Below, one piece after another: positions 38,497 through 47,276 of a stretch of 64,000 bases of DNA; the first letter of the stretch is position 1; each line of letters opens with the position of its first letter. Location of the stretch: assembly GCA_024641635.1 (NCBI GenBank), contig JAHECS010000002.1, forward strand, positions 62,001 through 126,000, given 5' to 3'. Under the pieces are notes generated by a model. That model made no database searches. It saw only the letters and a program-made list of their open reading frames with translations, and was not told where the DNA came from. The translations under genes and the position numbers were made by a program. Source of the DNA: Actinomycetes bacterium. GTDB taxonomy: Bacteria > Actinomycetota > Actinomycetes > S36-B12.

Positions 38497-39531
38497 CTAC
38501 GCCCCCTCGACGAACGCCGGCCCGGTCGACGCCCGGACCACGAGCTCGGGGCGGAAGACGAACTCGTCGCGAGGCGCCGGAGTGCCGTTGATGCCGTCCA
38601 GCAGCGCCTGCACCGCCGCGGTTCCCATGGCCGTCACCGCCTGGCGCACGGTGGTGAGGGGCGGGTCCGTGAAGGCGATGAGGCGCGAGTCGTCGTAGCC
38701 GACGACCGACACGTCCTCCGGCACCCGCAGCCCCCGCTGCCGGATCGTCCGGATGGCGCCGAGGGCCATGAGGTCCGATCCGCAGACGATCGCAGTGACG
38801 CCCAGGCCGAGCAGGTGGTGCGCGGCCGCCTGGCCACCCTCCAGCGCGAAGAGCGAGTGGGCGACGAGCCCGGCGGCCTCCTCGGCAGGCATCCCGGTCT
38901 GCCGGGTCATCGCATCCACGAAGGCCGCCCGCTTGCGGACGACGGGGACGAACCGGATGGGTCCGACCGCGAGCCCGATCCGACTGTGACCCATCGAGAC
39001 CAGGTGGGTGACCGCGAGGTCCATCGCCGTCGCGTCGTCGTCGGAGATGAACGGCGCGTCGATCCCCTCCGCATAGCCGTTGACGAGAACGATCGGCAGC
39101 CCCCGCTCGACGAGGACCCGATAGGCGGAATGATCCGCCGTGGCATCGGCGTGCATACCGGACACGAACACGATGCCGGCGACGCCCCGGTCGAGCAGGA
39201 GCTCGACGTACTCGTCCTCGGTCACTCCCCCTGGTGTCTGCGTGCACAGGACCGGCGTGTAGCCGTGCTGCGCCAGCAGGGTCTCCATCACCTGCGCGAA
39301 CGCCGGGAAGATCGGGTTCTCCAGCTCGGGCACGATCAGGCCGACGAGCCCGGAGCGGCCGCGAAGCCGCAGGGGTCGCTCGTAGCCGAGGACGTCGAGC
39401 GCGGTCAGCACCGCCTGGCGGGTGACCGTCGACACCCCCGGCCGGTCGTTCAGCACCCGGGAGACGGTGGCCTCGCTGACGCCGGCCTGCTCGGCGATGT
39501 CCGAGAGGCGCGCCCTGGGGTTCTCGCTCAC
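38497..39531 (-). CDS. LacI-family transcriptional regulator
   Basis: A 344-residue repressor. The N-terminal helix-turn-helix has LSDIAEQAGVSEATVSRVLND and the hinge YERPLRLRG; the sugar-binding-protein-like core starts GLVGLIVPELENPIF and shows VVGYDDSRLIAFTDPPLTTV near residue 280. GTG start with TAGGCT six bases upstream, so the transcript is probably leaderless. It may control the neighbouring hydrolase and amine genes, or the maltodextrin cluster, whose malE has a LacI-type operator; the sequence does not decide. Confidence 0.92.
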   Translation of the reverse strand: MSENPRARLSDIAEQAGVSEATVSRVLNDRPGVSTVTRQAVLTALDVLGYERPLRLRGRSGLVGLIVPELENPIFPAFAQVMETLLAQHGYTPVLCTQTPGGVTEDEYVELLLDRGVAGIVFVSGMHADATADHSAYRVLVERGLPIVLVNGYAEGIDAPFISDDDATAMDLAVTHLVSMGHSRIGLAVGPIRFVPVVRKRAAFVDAMTRQTGMPAEEAAGLVAHSLFALEGGQAAAHHLLGLGVTAIVCGSDLMALGAIRTIRQRGLRVPEDVSVVGYDDSRLIAFTDPPLTTVRQAVTAMGTAAVQALLDGINGTPAPRDEFVFRPELVVRASTGPAFVEGA

Positions 39532-39537
39532 GACGGC

Positions 39538-39543
39538 AGCCTA
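39538..39543 (-). promoter_or_regulatory. Leaderless -10 element (TAGGCT) for the LacI gene
   Basis: TAGGCT on the minus strand followed by six bases and the GTG at 39531. The 48-base divergent gap to the DUF4032 gene must hold both promoters. Confidence 0.5.
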
Positions 39544-39579
39544 TGGCCACGTCGAACCGCGACGTGCAAGGCTGCGGGC

Positions 39580-40845
39580 GTGCGACTCACCGGAAGCCTC
39601 CAGGAGCCGGAGCTGGCCTTCCTCCCCTGGAGCGTGCCGCTCGAGCAGTGGCCCGACGACATCGTGGTGGCGCTGCCGCGCGGCATCTCCCGGCACATCG
39701 TCCGGTTCGTGCGGCTGAACGGCGTCGCGTACGCCGTCAAGGAGGTGGAGGAGCACTTCGCCGTGCGCGAGTACGAGCTGCTGTTCGACCTGCAGCGGCG
39801 CGGCCTGCCGACCGTCGTGCCGGTCGGCATCGTGCTCGACCGGGAGGACGCCGCCGGCGAGGACCTGCCGGCCGCCCTCATCACCCGCCATCTCGAGTTC
39901 TCCCTGCCCTACCGAGCCCTCTTCTCGTCCAGCCTGCGCCTGGAGACCGCGAACCGGCTCCTCGACGCCCTCGCCGTCCTCCTCGTCCAGCTGCACCTCG
40001 CGGGCTTCTCCTGGAACGACTGCTCCCTGTCGAACACCCTCTTCCGGCGCGATGCCGGGGCCTTCGCCGCGTACCTCGTCGACGCCGAGACCGGTGAGCT
40101 CCACCCCGAGCTGTCCGGCGGCCAGCGCACCTACGACATCGAGACGGCGTCCACGAACGTCGCCGGAGAGCTCATGGACCTCCAGGCGGGTGGCCGGCTG
40201 CACGACGGCATCGACCCGATCGTCACCGGGGTCAGCCTGCACACCCGGTACGACGGCCTCTGGGGTGAGGTCACCGGACCCATCGTGATCACACGGACGG
40301 ATCGGTACCCCCTCGAGGCACGGGTCCGGCGCCTCAACAGCCTCGGGTTCGACGTCGCGGAACTGCAGGTCAGCACGCAGGCGGACGGGCAGCACATCAC
40401 GGTGGCCCCAAAGGTCGTCGACTCCGGACACCACTCCCGGCGCCTCATCCGCCTCACCGGCCTCGACGTCGAGGAGAACCAGGCGCGGCGCCTGCTCAAC
40501 GACCTCGACTCCTTCCGGCTCAAGATCGGCCTCGGCCCGGAGGACGAGGAGTTCGCCGCCCACCGATGGGTCACGGAGCGGTTCGAACGCGTGATGTCCG
40601 AGGTTCCCCCCGCTCTGCGCGGGAAGCTGGAGCCCGCCGAGATCTTCCACGAGGTCCTCGAGCACCGGTGGTTCATGTCCGAGCGCGAAGGCGCCAGCGT
40701 CCCGTTCGGCGAGGCGATCACCGACTACGTGACCACGATCCTGTCGGCCAAGCCGGACGAGCAGGCCGTCCTCGGCTCACGCGCCGGCACCCCGAGCGAC
40801 GACACCGCGGCCCTCCGGATCGTCATGCCCATGGATCCGCCGTGA
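39580..40845 (+). CDS. DUF4032 protein with kinase-like N-terminal domain
   Basis: A 421-residue soluble protein. The first ~175 residues resemble a WaaP/Kdo-kinase-type fold with the expected catalytic signs: AVKEV with Lys54, an EYELL helix with Glu64 or Glu66, WNDCSLSN with Asp147 and Asn152, and VDAE with Asp168. The remainder is the DUF4032 region, including SLGFDVAELQVS and a late HRWFMSERE. The GTG at 39580 was chosen because the frame upstream runs through the LacI gene. Its TGA overlaps the antiporter GTG (GTGA). Substrate unknown; a protein or small-molecule kinase is inferred. Confidence 0.82.
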   Translation: MRLTGSLQEPELAFLPWSVPLEQWPDDIVVALPRGISRHIVRFVRLNGVAYAVKEVEEHFAVREYELLFDLQRRGLPTVVPVGIVLDREDAAGEDLPAALITRHLEFSLPYRALFSSSLRLETANRLLDALAVLLVQLHLAGFSWNDCSLSNTLFRRDAGAFAAYLVDAETGELHPELSGGQRTYDIETASTNVAGELMDLQAGGRLHDGIDPIVTGVSLHTRYDGLWGEVTGPIVITRTDRYPLEARVRRLNSLGFDVAELQVSTQADGQHITVAPKVVDSGHHSRRLIRLTGLDVEENQARRLLNDLDSFRLKIGLGPEDEEFAAHRWVTERFERVMSEVPPALRGKLEPAEIFHEVLEHRWFMSEREGASVPFGEAITDYVTTILSAKPDEQAVLGSRAGTPSDDTAALRIVMPMDPP

Positions 40846-42029
40846 TCGACGGACTCGCGTCCCTCTTGGCCATCGCGGTGATAGCCGCCGTCGTACCCAT
40901 GATCGTCGGGCTGTTCAACATCCGGGTCGCGGAGGTCGTCCTCCTCCTTGGCGGAGGCATCCTCTTCGGGCCGGAGCTCCTCGGCCTCATCAGGGTCGAC
41001 GCCCCGATCGAACTCCTCTACGAGCTCGGCCTCGGCATGCTCTTCTTCATGGCCGGGCTCGAGCTCGATCCCCAGGCGATCTCGGGCCGCGGCGGAAGGC
41101 TCGCGGCCAGGGGCTGGTTCATCTCGCTGGCGCTCGCACTGTCGCTCGGCGGCCTGCTCGCCTTCGGCACCGTGAGCTTCGACAGCATCGGCTTCGCCAT
41201 TGCCCTGACGTCGACGGCCCTCGGCACGCTGCTTCCCGTCCTTCGTGACAGCGGCGAGCTCGGCACCCCCTTCGGGCGCCTGTTCATGGGTGCCGGGGCA
41301 TGGGGGGAGCTCGGACCCATCGTCGCCATCGCGATCCTGCTGGGCTCCAAGTCGAAGTTCGCCGCGATCCTCACCCTCATCGCGTTCGGTCTCGTCGCCC
41401 TGCTGCTGGCGTGGGTGCCCGCCCGACTCGCCACCGAGAGGATCCGCGCCATCCTCGACCGCGGTCACCACACCTCGTCGCAGACCGCCATCCGATTCAC
41501 CATGCTCCTGCTCATCGGGCTGCTCGCCATCTCCGGCTCGTTCGGGCTCGACGTGGTCCTCGGTGCCTTCGCCGCCGGCATGATCGTCCGCCGACTTGCG
41601 CCACCGTCCGGGGATTCCCTGCTCATGACCCGCATCGAGGCAATCGCCTTCGGCTTCCTCGTTCCGATCTTCTTCGTCGTGTCCGGTGCCAACCTCGACG
41701 TCCTCGCCATCGTCGAGAACCCGCTCGGCCTGGCAGTCGCCGTCCTCCTCCTGCTCCTCGTGCGCGGGCTCCCCCAGTACTTCCTCTACCGGGGGCTCAT
41801 TACCGACCGCCTGCACCGAGCGCGGTTCGCCCTGCTCGTCGCCACCGGATTGCCGATCATCGTGGCGGTGACGAGCCTCGAGGTACGGCAGGGCCTCATG
41901 AGCAGCAGGAGCGCGGCGATCCTCGTCGGGGCTGGGGCGCTCTCCGTCCTGGTCTTCCCGCTGCTGGGCAACCGGCTCGTGCGGGGCAGGCCGCCCCTTG
42001 CTCAGGACCTGGCGGCGAAGACCGACTGA
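40842..42029 (+). CDS. CPA2-type monovalent cation/proton antiporter
   Basis: A 395-residue membrane protein with about 12 segments. GLGMLFFMAGLELDP near residue 65-80 and the unwound-helix features (ALTSTALGTLLPVL near 125, GLDVVLGAFAAGMIVRR near 230) match CPA2/KefB-like exchangers; LELD carries the family aspartate. It lacks C-terminal RCK domains, so regulation may come from elsewhere, possibly the translationally coupled kinase-like DUF4032 protein. Its end overlaps convergent rlmB by 28 bases. Confidence 0.88.
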   Translation: MIDGLASLLAIAVIAAVVPMIVGLFNIRVAEVVLLLGGGILFGPELLGLIRVDAPIELLYELGLGMLFFMAGLELDPQAISGRGGRLAARGWFISLALALSLGGLLAFGTVSFDSIGFAIALTSTALGTLLPVLRDSGELGTPFGRLFMGAGAWGELGPIVAIAILLGSKSKFAAILTLIAFGLVALLLAWVPARLATERIRAILDRGHHTSSQTAIRFTMLLLIGLLAISGSFGLDVVLGAFAAGMIVRRLAPPSGDSLLMTRIEAIAFGFLVPIFFVVSGANLDVLAIVENPLGLAVAVLLLLLVRGLPQYFLYRGLITDRLHRARFALLVATGLPIIVAVTSLEVRQGLMSSRSAAILVGAGALSVLVFPLLGNRLVRGRPPLAQDLAAKTD

Positions 42030-42958
42030 AGGACGATGCCGGCGGCGACCGACGCGTTGAGCGACTCGACGCCGCCCGCCATCGGGATGCTCACGCGCCA
42101 GTCGCAGGTCTGGCCGACGAGCCTGGACAGTCCGGCGCCCTCGGCTCCCACCACGATCACCACCGGATCGGTGAGCACGTCGCGATCCAGACCGCCGAGG
42201 TCCACGTCGGCGTCCGCCGCGAGCCCGATGACCGTGAATCCGGACTTCTGCAGCCCCTCGATGGTCCGGGTCATGTTCGTCACCTGGGCGACGGGGATGC
42301 GGGCCAGGGCACCGGCCGAGGTCTTCCATGCGGACGCCGTCACGCCCACCGATCGCCGGGTGGGCACGATGATCCCGTCCGCGCCGAAGGCCGCCGCCGA
42401 GCGTGCGATCGCGCCGAGGTTGCGCGGGTCGGTGACCCCGTCCAAGGCGACCAGCAGCGTGCCCGAGGTCAGCGCGGACAGATCCGCGTACTGGTACTCG
42501 GGCACGGTGAGCACGAGTCCCTGGTGCACGCCCCCCTCGGCCATGCGGTCCAGCTCGGTCTTCGGCGCCTCGAGGATGGGGATGCCCTTCGCGACAGCGA
42601 TGCGCATGATCTCTCGCCAGCGGTCGTCGGCGTCTGCCTTGGACTGCACGTACAGGCCCGTTGCCGGGATGCCGGCACGGAGTGCCTCGACGATGGGATT
42701 GCGGCCCATGAGCAGGCTCCCCGACGACCGGCGCGAACTCGACGATCGCCCCGTTCCGCGCTTGCTCGCACCCGACTCGGCGCGCTTCTTGGCCGCCCGA
42801 TCGCGCCGCGCGGCGGGGTGGTGGGGGCGCTCGGTCGCCTTGGGCGTGGGCCCGCGGCCCTCGAGCTTGGCCCGCCGCTGACCGCCCGATCCGACGGTCG
42901 CGCCCTTCTTGCTCCCCGTCTTGCGCATGGCTCCGCGCCGCTGAGAGTTGCCTGCCAT
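42002..42958 (-). CDS. rlmB: 23S rRNA (guanosine-2'-O)-methyltransferase RlmB
   Basis: A 318-residue SpoU-family knotted methyltransferase. A long basic, disordered extension (1 to ~80) precedes the substrate-binding domain (LMGRNPIVEALRAG) and the catalytic domain: LVALDGVTDPRNLGAIARSA near 165, VVGAEGAGLSR near 265 and IPMAGGVESLNASVAAGI near 290. It methylates a conserved guanosine of 23S rRNA. Fourteen bases separate it from cysS, and this cysS-rlmB order is conserved in actinobacteria. The ATG at 42958 includes the basic tail, as in relatives. Confidence 0.93.
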   Translation of the reverse strand: MAGNSQRRGAMRKTGSKKGATVGSGGQRRAKLEGRGPTPKATERPHHPAARRDRAAKKRAESGASKRGTGRSSSSRRSSGSLLMGRNPIVEALRAGIPATGLYVQSKADADDRWREIMRIAVAKGIPILEAPKTELDRMAEGGVHQGLVLTVPEYQYADLSALTSGTLLVALDGVTDPRNLGAIARSAAAFGADGIIVPTRRSVGVTASAWKTSAGALARIPVAQVTNMTRTIEGLQKSGFTVIGLAADADVDLGGLDRDVLTDPVVIVVGAEGAGLSRLVGQTCDWRVSIPMAGGVESLNASVAAGIVLQSVFAARS

Positions 42959-42972
42959 GTCCGTCCTTCCCG

Positions 42973-44379
42973 CTAGTCCAGCGACCAGCGGACACCGTGC
43001 GCGGTGTCCTCGACACGGATGCCGATTCGGTCGAGGTCGTCGCGGATGGCGTCTGCCGCCGCGTAGTCCTTGCGCGCACGGGCCTCGGTCCGCTGGGCCA
43101 GCACGACCTTCACGAGCGCGTCGATCACGTCGACGTGCCGGTCGCCGCCGCCCGAGCCGGCGCTCGCCCAGGGTTCCGACCACGGATTGAGGCCCAGCAC
43201 GTCGACCATCGCCAGGACCGCGTCGAAGGCGTCGGCGACCCCGGCCGCGTCGTCGGCGGCCAGCGCCGCGTTGCCCTGTCGGACGTGCTCGTGGACCACG
43301 GCCAGCGCCTGTGGAACGGCGATGTCGTCGTCCATCGCCTCGTCGAAGGCCGCCGGGCGTGCGTCAGCCCGGATCGCGGGAGGTGCGCTGATCCCCTGCG
43401 ACTCTCGGGCCCGCTCGAGGAAGCCCTCGATCCGACGGTAGCCCTGACCGGCCTCGGCCACGTTGTCGTCCGAGTACTCGAGCATGGAGCGGTAGTGCGA
43501 GCCGGCCAGGTAGTAGCGCAGCTCGACGGGACGGACCCGCTGCACGACCTCGTCGACGAGGAGGGAGTTGCCGAGGGACTTGCTCATCTTCTCGCCCGCG
43601 GTCGTCACCCAGGCGTTGTGCAGCCAGTAGTTGGCGAAGCCGTCACCCGCCGCCTTCGACTGGGCGATCTCGTTCTCATGGTGCGGGAACACCAGGTCGA
43701 GTCCGCCGCCGTGGATGTCGAAGGCCGGCCCGAGGTACTTCGCCGCCATGGCCGAGCACTCGACGTGCCATCCAGGCCTGCCGCCGCCCCAGGGCGTGTC
43801 CCACGCCGGCTCGCCGGGCTTGGCCGCCTTCCACATGGCGAAATCCCTGGGATCACGCTTTCCTGCGGCCGCCGAGTCACCCGACTCCAGCATGTCGTCG
43901 AGGCGCTGCCCACTCAGCGCGCCGTACGCCCCATAGGACTTCACGTCGAAGTAGACGTCCCCTGCGGCTGCGTACGCGTGGCCGGCGTCGATGAGCCTCT
44001 GCATGAGGGCCACCATCTCGGGGATGTGCCCTGTCGCCCGGGGTTCGTAGGTCGGCGGCAGGCAGCCGAGGACGTCGTAGGCCCGGGCGAAGGCGCGCTC
44101 GTTCTCGATCGCGACGACCCAGTACGGGATCCCCGCCTCGGCCGCCTTGGCGATGATCTTGTCGTCGATGTCGGTCACGTTGCGCACGAATGAGACGTCG
44201 TAGCCCCTGGCCGTGAGCCAGCGGCGGATGACGTCGAAAGCGATGCCACTGCGGATGTGCCCCACGTGCGGAGCCGCCTGGACGGTGGCCCCGCACAGGT
44301 AGATGCCCGCCTTGCCGTCCTGGATCGGGACGAAGTCCCGGACGGAGCGGGTTGCGGTGTCGTAGAAGCGCAGGGCCAC
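42973..44379 (-). CDS. cysS: Cysteinyl-tRNA synthetase
   Basis: A 468-residue class I synthetase. The HIGH-type motif is PHVGH near residue 37; zinc ligands appear as the Cys in [16 protein letters not shown] and HHENE; KMSKS is at about 270. It is longer and more complete than the related MshC ligase of mycothiol synthesis. The GTG start is supported by TAGGGT exactly six bases upstream, giving it its own leaderless promoter despite lying in the conserved carD-ispD-ispF-cysS-rlmB array. A broken gene separates it from ispF. Confidence 0.96.
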   Translation of the reverse strand: MALRFYDTATRSVRDFVPIQDGKAGIYLCGATVQAAPHVGHIRSGIAFDVIRRWLTARGYDVSFVRNVTDIDDKIIAKAAEAGIPYWVVAIENERAFARAYDVLGCLPPTYEPRATGHIPEMVALMQRLIDAGHAYAAAGDVYFDVKSYGAYGALSGQRLDDMLESGDSAAAGKRDPRDFAMWKAAKPGEPAWDTPWGGGRPGWHVECSAMAAKYLGPAFDIHGGGLDLVFPHHENEIAQSKAAGDGFANYWLHNAWVTTAGEKMSKSLGNSLLVDEVVQRVRPVELRYYLAGSHYRSMLEYSDDNVAEAGQGYRRIEGFLERARESQGISAPPAIRADARPAAFDEAMDDDIAVPQALAVVHEHVRQGNAALAADDAAGVADAFDAVLAMVDVLGLNPWSEPWASAGSGGGDRHVDVIDALVKVVLAQRTEARARKDYAAADAIRDDLDRIGIRVEDTAHGVRWSLD

Positions 44380-44385
44380 ACGCGA

Positions 44386-44391
44386 ACCCTA
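44386..44391 (-). promoter_or_regulatory. Leaderless -10 element (TAGGGT) for cysS
   Basis: TAGGGT on the minus strand, six bases, then the GTG at 44379. Confidence 0.5.
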
Positions 44392-44440
44392 CCGAGGAGG
44401 TCGACGGGCTCCCGGACCTCGCCCGGGAGAGCCGCACTCG

Positions 44441-44858
44441 TCAGTCGAGCCAGCGCGACTCCGTGGCGAAGGCCACCTTGTCGACGGCCTTGCGCTGCAC
44501 CGACGTGAGGTTCTTCGCGCCGTCGGAGAAGTAGTTCGTGATGATGATGGTGTCGTTGAGCAGCGAGTAGACGGAGTACACGGTCGTTGCGCCGTCGTTG
44601 TCGGTCCACGTGTTCGAGCCCGTGCCCGTGCACTTCTTGATCTTCTTCGTGAGCGTGTCGAACGCCTTGATCGCCTTCGACGCGCTCGCATGCGGTGAAC
44701 TCGATTGCAGCCGTGAACGTCCCGAGGCTCGTGGGGATGTCGGAGCGGTCGATCATGTGGCTCGCGGCATAGGAGTATGCGTCACGGTCGTACGCGGAGG
44801 CCGGCGGAGCGACGGCAGCGACGAGGGCGGACCCGGCGAACGCAGCAGCGGCACCCAC
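44441..44858 (-). pseudogene. Secreted protein gene with a frameshift
   Basis: The first part (from a GTG at 44858) encodes a hydrophobic export signal ending PPASA, then SYAASHMIDRSDIP and SLGTFTAAIEFTAC. At about 44681-44690 coding shifts by one base into another frame that continues sensibly: ASKAIKAFDTLTKKIKKC, TVYSVYSLLNDTIIITNYF and AFATESRWLD with a TGA at 44441. Neither frame alone gives a sensible protein, so one base appears gained (or two lost). The signal lacks the usual basic start, so the 5' end may also be damaged. Family not recognised; a sequencing error is possible. Confidence 0.7.
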
Positions 44859-44897
44859 GGCAACGAGTGATCACGAGAACCCGCTGGGAGGACGACG

Positions 44898-45392
44898 TCA
44901 GGCTGGCTGCACGGACGCCACTGCAATGGCGGCCAGGCCCTCGCCCCGTCCCGTCAGACCGAGCCCGTCGGTCGTCGTCCCGGACACCCGCACGGGGGCG
45001 CCGACCGCGGCACTCAGCACGTCCTGGGCCTCCTGCCGGCGACTGCCGACCCTCGGGCGGTTGCCGATGACCTGGACGCTGGCGTTGCCGATGACGTAGC
45101 CGGCCTCACGGACGAGTGCGGCGGAATGGCTCAGCAGGGACACCCCGGACGCCTGCGACCATGCCGGGTCATCCGTGCCGAAGACCGAGCCAAGGTCTCC
45201 CAGGCCCGCCGCGGAGAGCAGTGCGTCGCACAGTGCGTGGGCTGCGACGTCAGCGTCGGAGTGGCCCGCCAGACCCGTCTCGTCCGGCCAGAGCAGGCCC
45301 GCCAGCCACAGCGCGCGGCCGTCGGCGAAGGCGTGGACATCGGTGCCGATCCCGACAAGGGGGAACGGATGACTCCCTGACTCAGCGGTCAT
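44898..45392 (-). CDS. ispF: 2-C-methyl-D-erythritol 2,4-cyclodiphosphate synthase
   Basis: A 164-residue enzyme of the MEP isoprenoid pathway. Metal-binding GTDVHAF near residue 15 and [13 protein letters not shown] near 41 carry the Asp and His ligands; the C-terminal [17 protein letters not shown] is the family signature. It forms a trimer that cyclises CDP-ME 2-phosphate. The ATG follows the ispD stop by one base, as in many actinobacterial genomes. Confidence 0.96.
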   Translation of the reverse strand: MTAESGSHPFPLVGIGTDVHAFADGRALWLAGLLWPDETGLAGHSDADVAAHALCDALLSAAGLGDLGSVFGTDDPAWSQASGVSLLSHSAALVREAGYVIGNASVQVIGNRPRVGSRRQEAQDVLSAAVGAPVRVSGTTTDGLGLTGRGEGLAAIAVASVQPA

Positions 45393-45393
45393 C

Positions 45394-46134
45394 TCACACG
45401 GCGCCCGTGGCTCGGCGACGCGCGAGGAGGGCCTCGGCGATGACGACGTCGAAGGGGCGCGTCACCTTGAAGGCTTCCTCGTGACCGGGGACCACATGAA
45501 CGGGCACGCCGAGCCGTTCCACCAGTCCGGCGTCGTCGGTCGCCGCGGCCTCGTCCAGGTCGGCGGCCGCATGCGCCTGCTGGAGGACCGACCGCTGGAA
45601 GCCCTGCGGGGTCTGGATGGCACGCAGCGGGGTTCGGTCGACGGTGCGAACGACATCGGAGTCGTCATCGACCTGCTTGATGGTGTCCACGACCGGAAGG
45701 CCCGGGACGACCGCCGGATGACCGCCTCGCACCGCGGACACGACCGAGGTCACGACGTGCTCCGGCACCAGCGGCCGGGCGGCGTCGTGGACGAGGACGA
45801 CGTCCACGTCGTCGGGCAGCATCAGGAGCGTCCGGGCCACCGAGTCCTGCCGGGTGGCGCCACCGGTGACGACGACGACGTCTGCCGGGACATCCTGCTC
45901 GGACAGCATCGCCGACACGCTGTCGACCGCGTCCTCCGGGGCTGCGACCACCACCAGATCGACCGTGCGGCTCGCGGCGAGCGCGCGGACGGCATGGACG
46001 AGCATGGGAATCCCGCCCAGCGGGCGAAGCGCCTTGGGTGCCCCGGGGCCGAGGCGTTCACCCCGGCCAGCAGCCGGCACAAGGGCGGCCGTGCGACCGG
46101 GTCGTGCGTCGCCACCCGGTTCCGCGGATGCCAC
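45394..46134 (-). CDS. ispD: 2-C-methyl-D-erythritol 4-phosphate cytidylyltransferase
   Basis: A 246-residue nucleotidyltransferase of the MEP pathway. [11 protein letters not shown] near residue 20 with the later GAPKAL binds [14 protein letters not shown] near 115 and RAIQTPQGF near 165 are family motifs. The GTG at 46134 is the first start after the carD stop; no strong ribosome site is visible, so the start could be slightly further in. It is followed at once by ispF and probably cotranscribed with carD. Confidence 0.94.
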   Translation of the reverse strand: MASAEPGGDARPGRTAALVPAAGRGERLGPGAPKALRPLGGIPMLVHAVRALAASRTVDLVVVAAPEDAVDSVSAMLSEQDVPADVVVVTGGATRQDSVARTLLMLPDDVDVVLVHDAARPLVPEHVVTSVVSAVRGGHPAVVPGLPVVDTIKQVDDDSDVVRTVDRTPLRAIQTPQGFQRSVLQQAHAAADLDEAAATDDAGLVERLGVPVHVVPGHEEAFKVTRPFDVVIAEALLARRRATGAV

Positions 46135-46148
46135 GGTGGGGTCGGCGG

Positions 46149-46631
46149 CTAGGAGGCGAGGACTTCGTCGAGGATGGCCTCTGCCTTGTCCTCGTTGGTC
46201 TTCTCGGCCAGGGCGAGCTCGCTGACGAGGATCTGCCGGGCCTTGGCCAGCATCCGCTTCTCGCCGGCCGACAGGCCGCGCTCCCGCTCCCGCCGCCACA
46301 GGTCACGAACCACCTCGGCCACCTTGATGACATCGCCCGAGGCGAGCTTCTCGAGGTTCGCCTTGTAGCGCCGCGACCAGTTGGTGGGCTCCTCGGTGTA
46401 CGGCTGCCGCAGGACGTTGAACACGCGGTCCAGTCCCTCGGCGTTCACCACGTCGCGAACACCCACGAGATCGACGTTGTCGGCGGGGACTCGGACGGTC
46501 AGGTCGCCTTGGGCAACACGGAGAACCAGGTACTCACGGTCCTCGCCCTTGATCGTCCGGATCTCTACTGCTTCGATGACGGCCGCCCCGTGGTGCGGGT
46601 AGACAACCGTGTCGCCGACGTTGAACGTCAT
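46149..46631 (-). CDS. carD: CarD-type RNA polymerase-binding transcription regulator
   Basis: A 160-residue global regulator that binds the RNA polymerase beta subunit and stabilises open complexes, especially at rRNA promoters. The RNAP-interaction domain ([37 protein letters not shown]) is followed by the helical DNA-binding domain ([18 protein letters not shown], a conserved tryptophan near residue 85, [15 protein letters not shown]). Length matches the mycobacterial protein. The ATG at 46631 is chosen; the frame extends nine codons upstream without support. It is divergent from lpqE. Confidence 0.96.
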   Translation of the reverse strand: MTFNVGDTVVYPHHGAAVIEAVEIRTIKGEDREYLVLRVAQGDLTVRVPADNVDLVGVRDVVNAEGLDRVFNVLRQPYTEEPTNWSRRYKANLEKLASGDVIKVAEVVRDLWRRERERGLSAGEKRMLAKARQILVSELALAEKTNEDKAEAILDEVLAS

Positions 46632-46720
46632 AGAGTGGGGCCCCTTTCCAAGGACCACAAGGTTATCACGGGCCGGTGACTCCGATTCCGGGCCTGCTCC
46701 TGTCCGACGGCTCGCTTCGC

Positions 46721-46726
46721 TACTCT
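46721..46726 (+). promoter_or_regulatory. Leaderless -10 element (TACTCT) for the lpqE-like gene
   Basis: TACTCT, seven bases, then the GTG at 46734, without a ribosome site. Confidence 0.45.
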
Positions 46727-46733
46727 GTGCCCC

Positions 46734-47234
46734 GTGAAGCGCACCCGTCTCGCCGCCGCCGTCCTGCTCGTCGCCGCCGTCCCGGCTCTCGCCGGTTGCT
46801 TCAACGGGCAGGACGCCACCACGACATCACAGGCCAGCATGAACTCCGGCAATGGCGTCGACGCCGAGCAGGGCGCGATCCACATCGAGGGCGCCACGCT
46901 CGTCCTGGGCCCGGAGGGCTCCGGCACAGCGACGCTGGTCGTGCGCATCGTCAACACCGGCGCCGAGGACGATGCCCTCACGTTCGCGACCATCAACGGC
47001 ACGCAGTCGACGATCGTCCAGCCGACGTCGACCGACAACGGCACGCTCGTCCCGGGCGCATCCATCTCGTACGGGTTCGAGTCCGACGGACGGATCGACG
47101 CGGCAGCGCTCGACGTGCCGGTGTCCAGCTACGTACCGGTACAGCTGGGCTTCGAGAAGGCCGGACTGGTGGAGCTGTCCGTCCTGACGGTGCCGCCCAC
47201 CGGCTACTACGAGGGCATCACGCCCGCGTCATAG
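46734..47234 (+). CDS. lpqE: LpqE-type lipoprotein
   Basis: A 166-residue lipoprotein. The signal [15 protein letters not shown] ends in the lipobox LAGC, so Cys22 should be lipidated. The rest is a beta-rich domain ([22 protein letters not shown]) resembling copper-chaperone-like DUF461/PCuAC folds, without the Met/His copper residues. Its position divergent from carD-ispD-ispF-cysS matches lpqE in Mycobacterium; function there is not established. It also shows that this organism does use lipoprotein export. Confidence 0.8.
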   Translation: MKRTRLAAAVLLVAAVPALAGCFNGQDATTTSQASMNSGNGVDAEQGAIHIEGATLVLGPEGSGTATLVVRIVNTGAEDDALTFATINGTQSTIVQPTSTDNGTLVPGASISYGFESDGRIDAAALDVPVSSYVPVQLGFEKAGLVELSVLTVPPTGYYEGITPAS

Positions 47235-47276
47235 TCCGAGGACCTGAGCGGTCGCGACGGCTTGAGACGAGCCGGC

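Noticed and set aside
38473-40845. 790-codon plus-strand frame
   Set aside because: Its first half is antisense to the LacI gene; only the part from 39580 is coding (DUF4032).
40725-43079. 784-codon minus-strand frame
   Set aside because: Antisense to the antiporter and out of frame with rlmB; no coherent domains.
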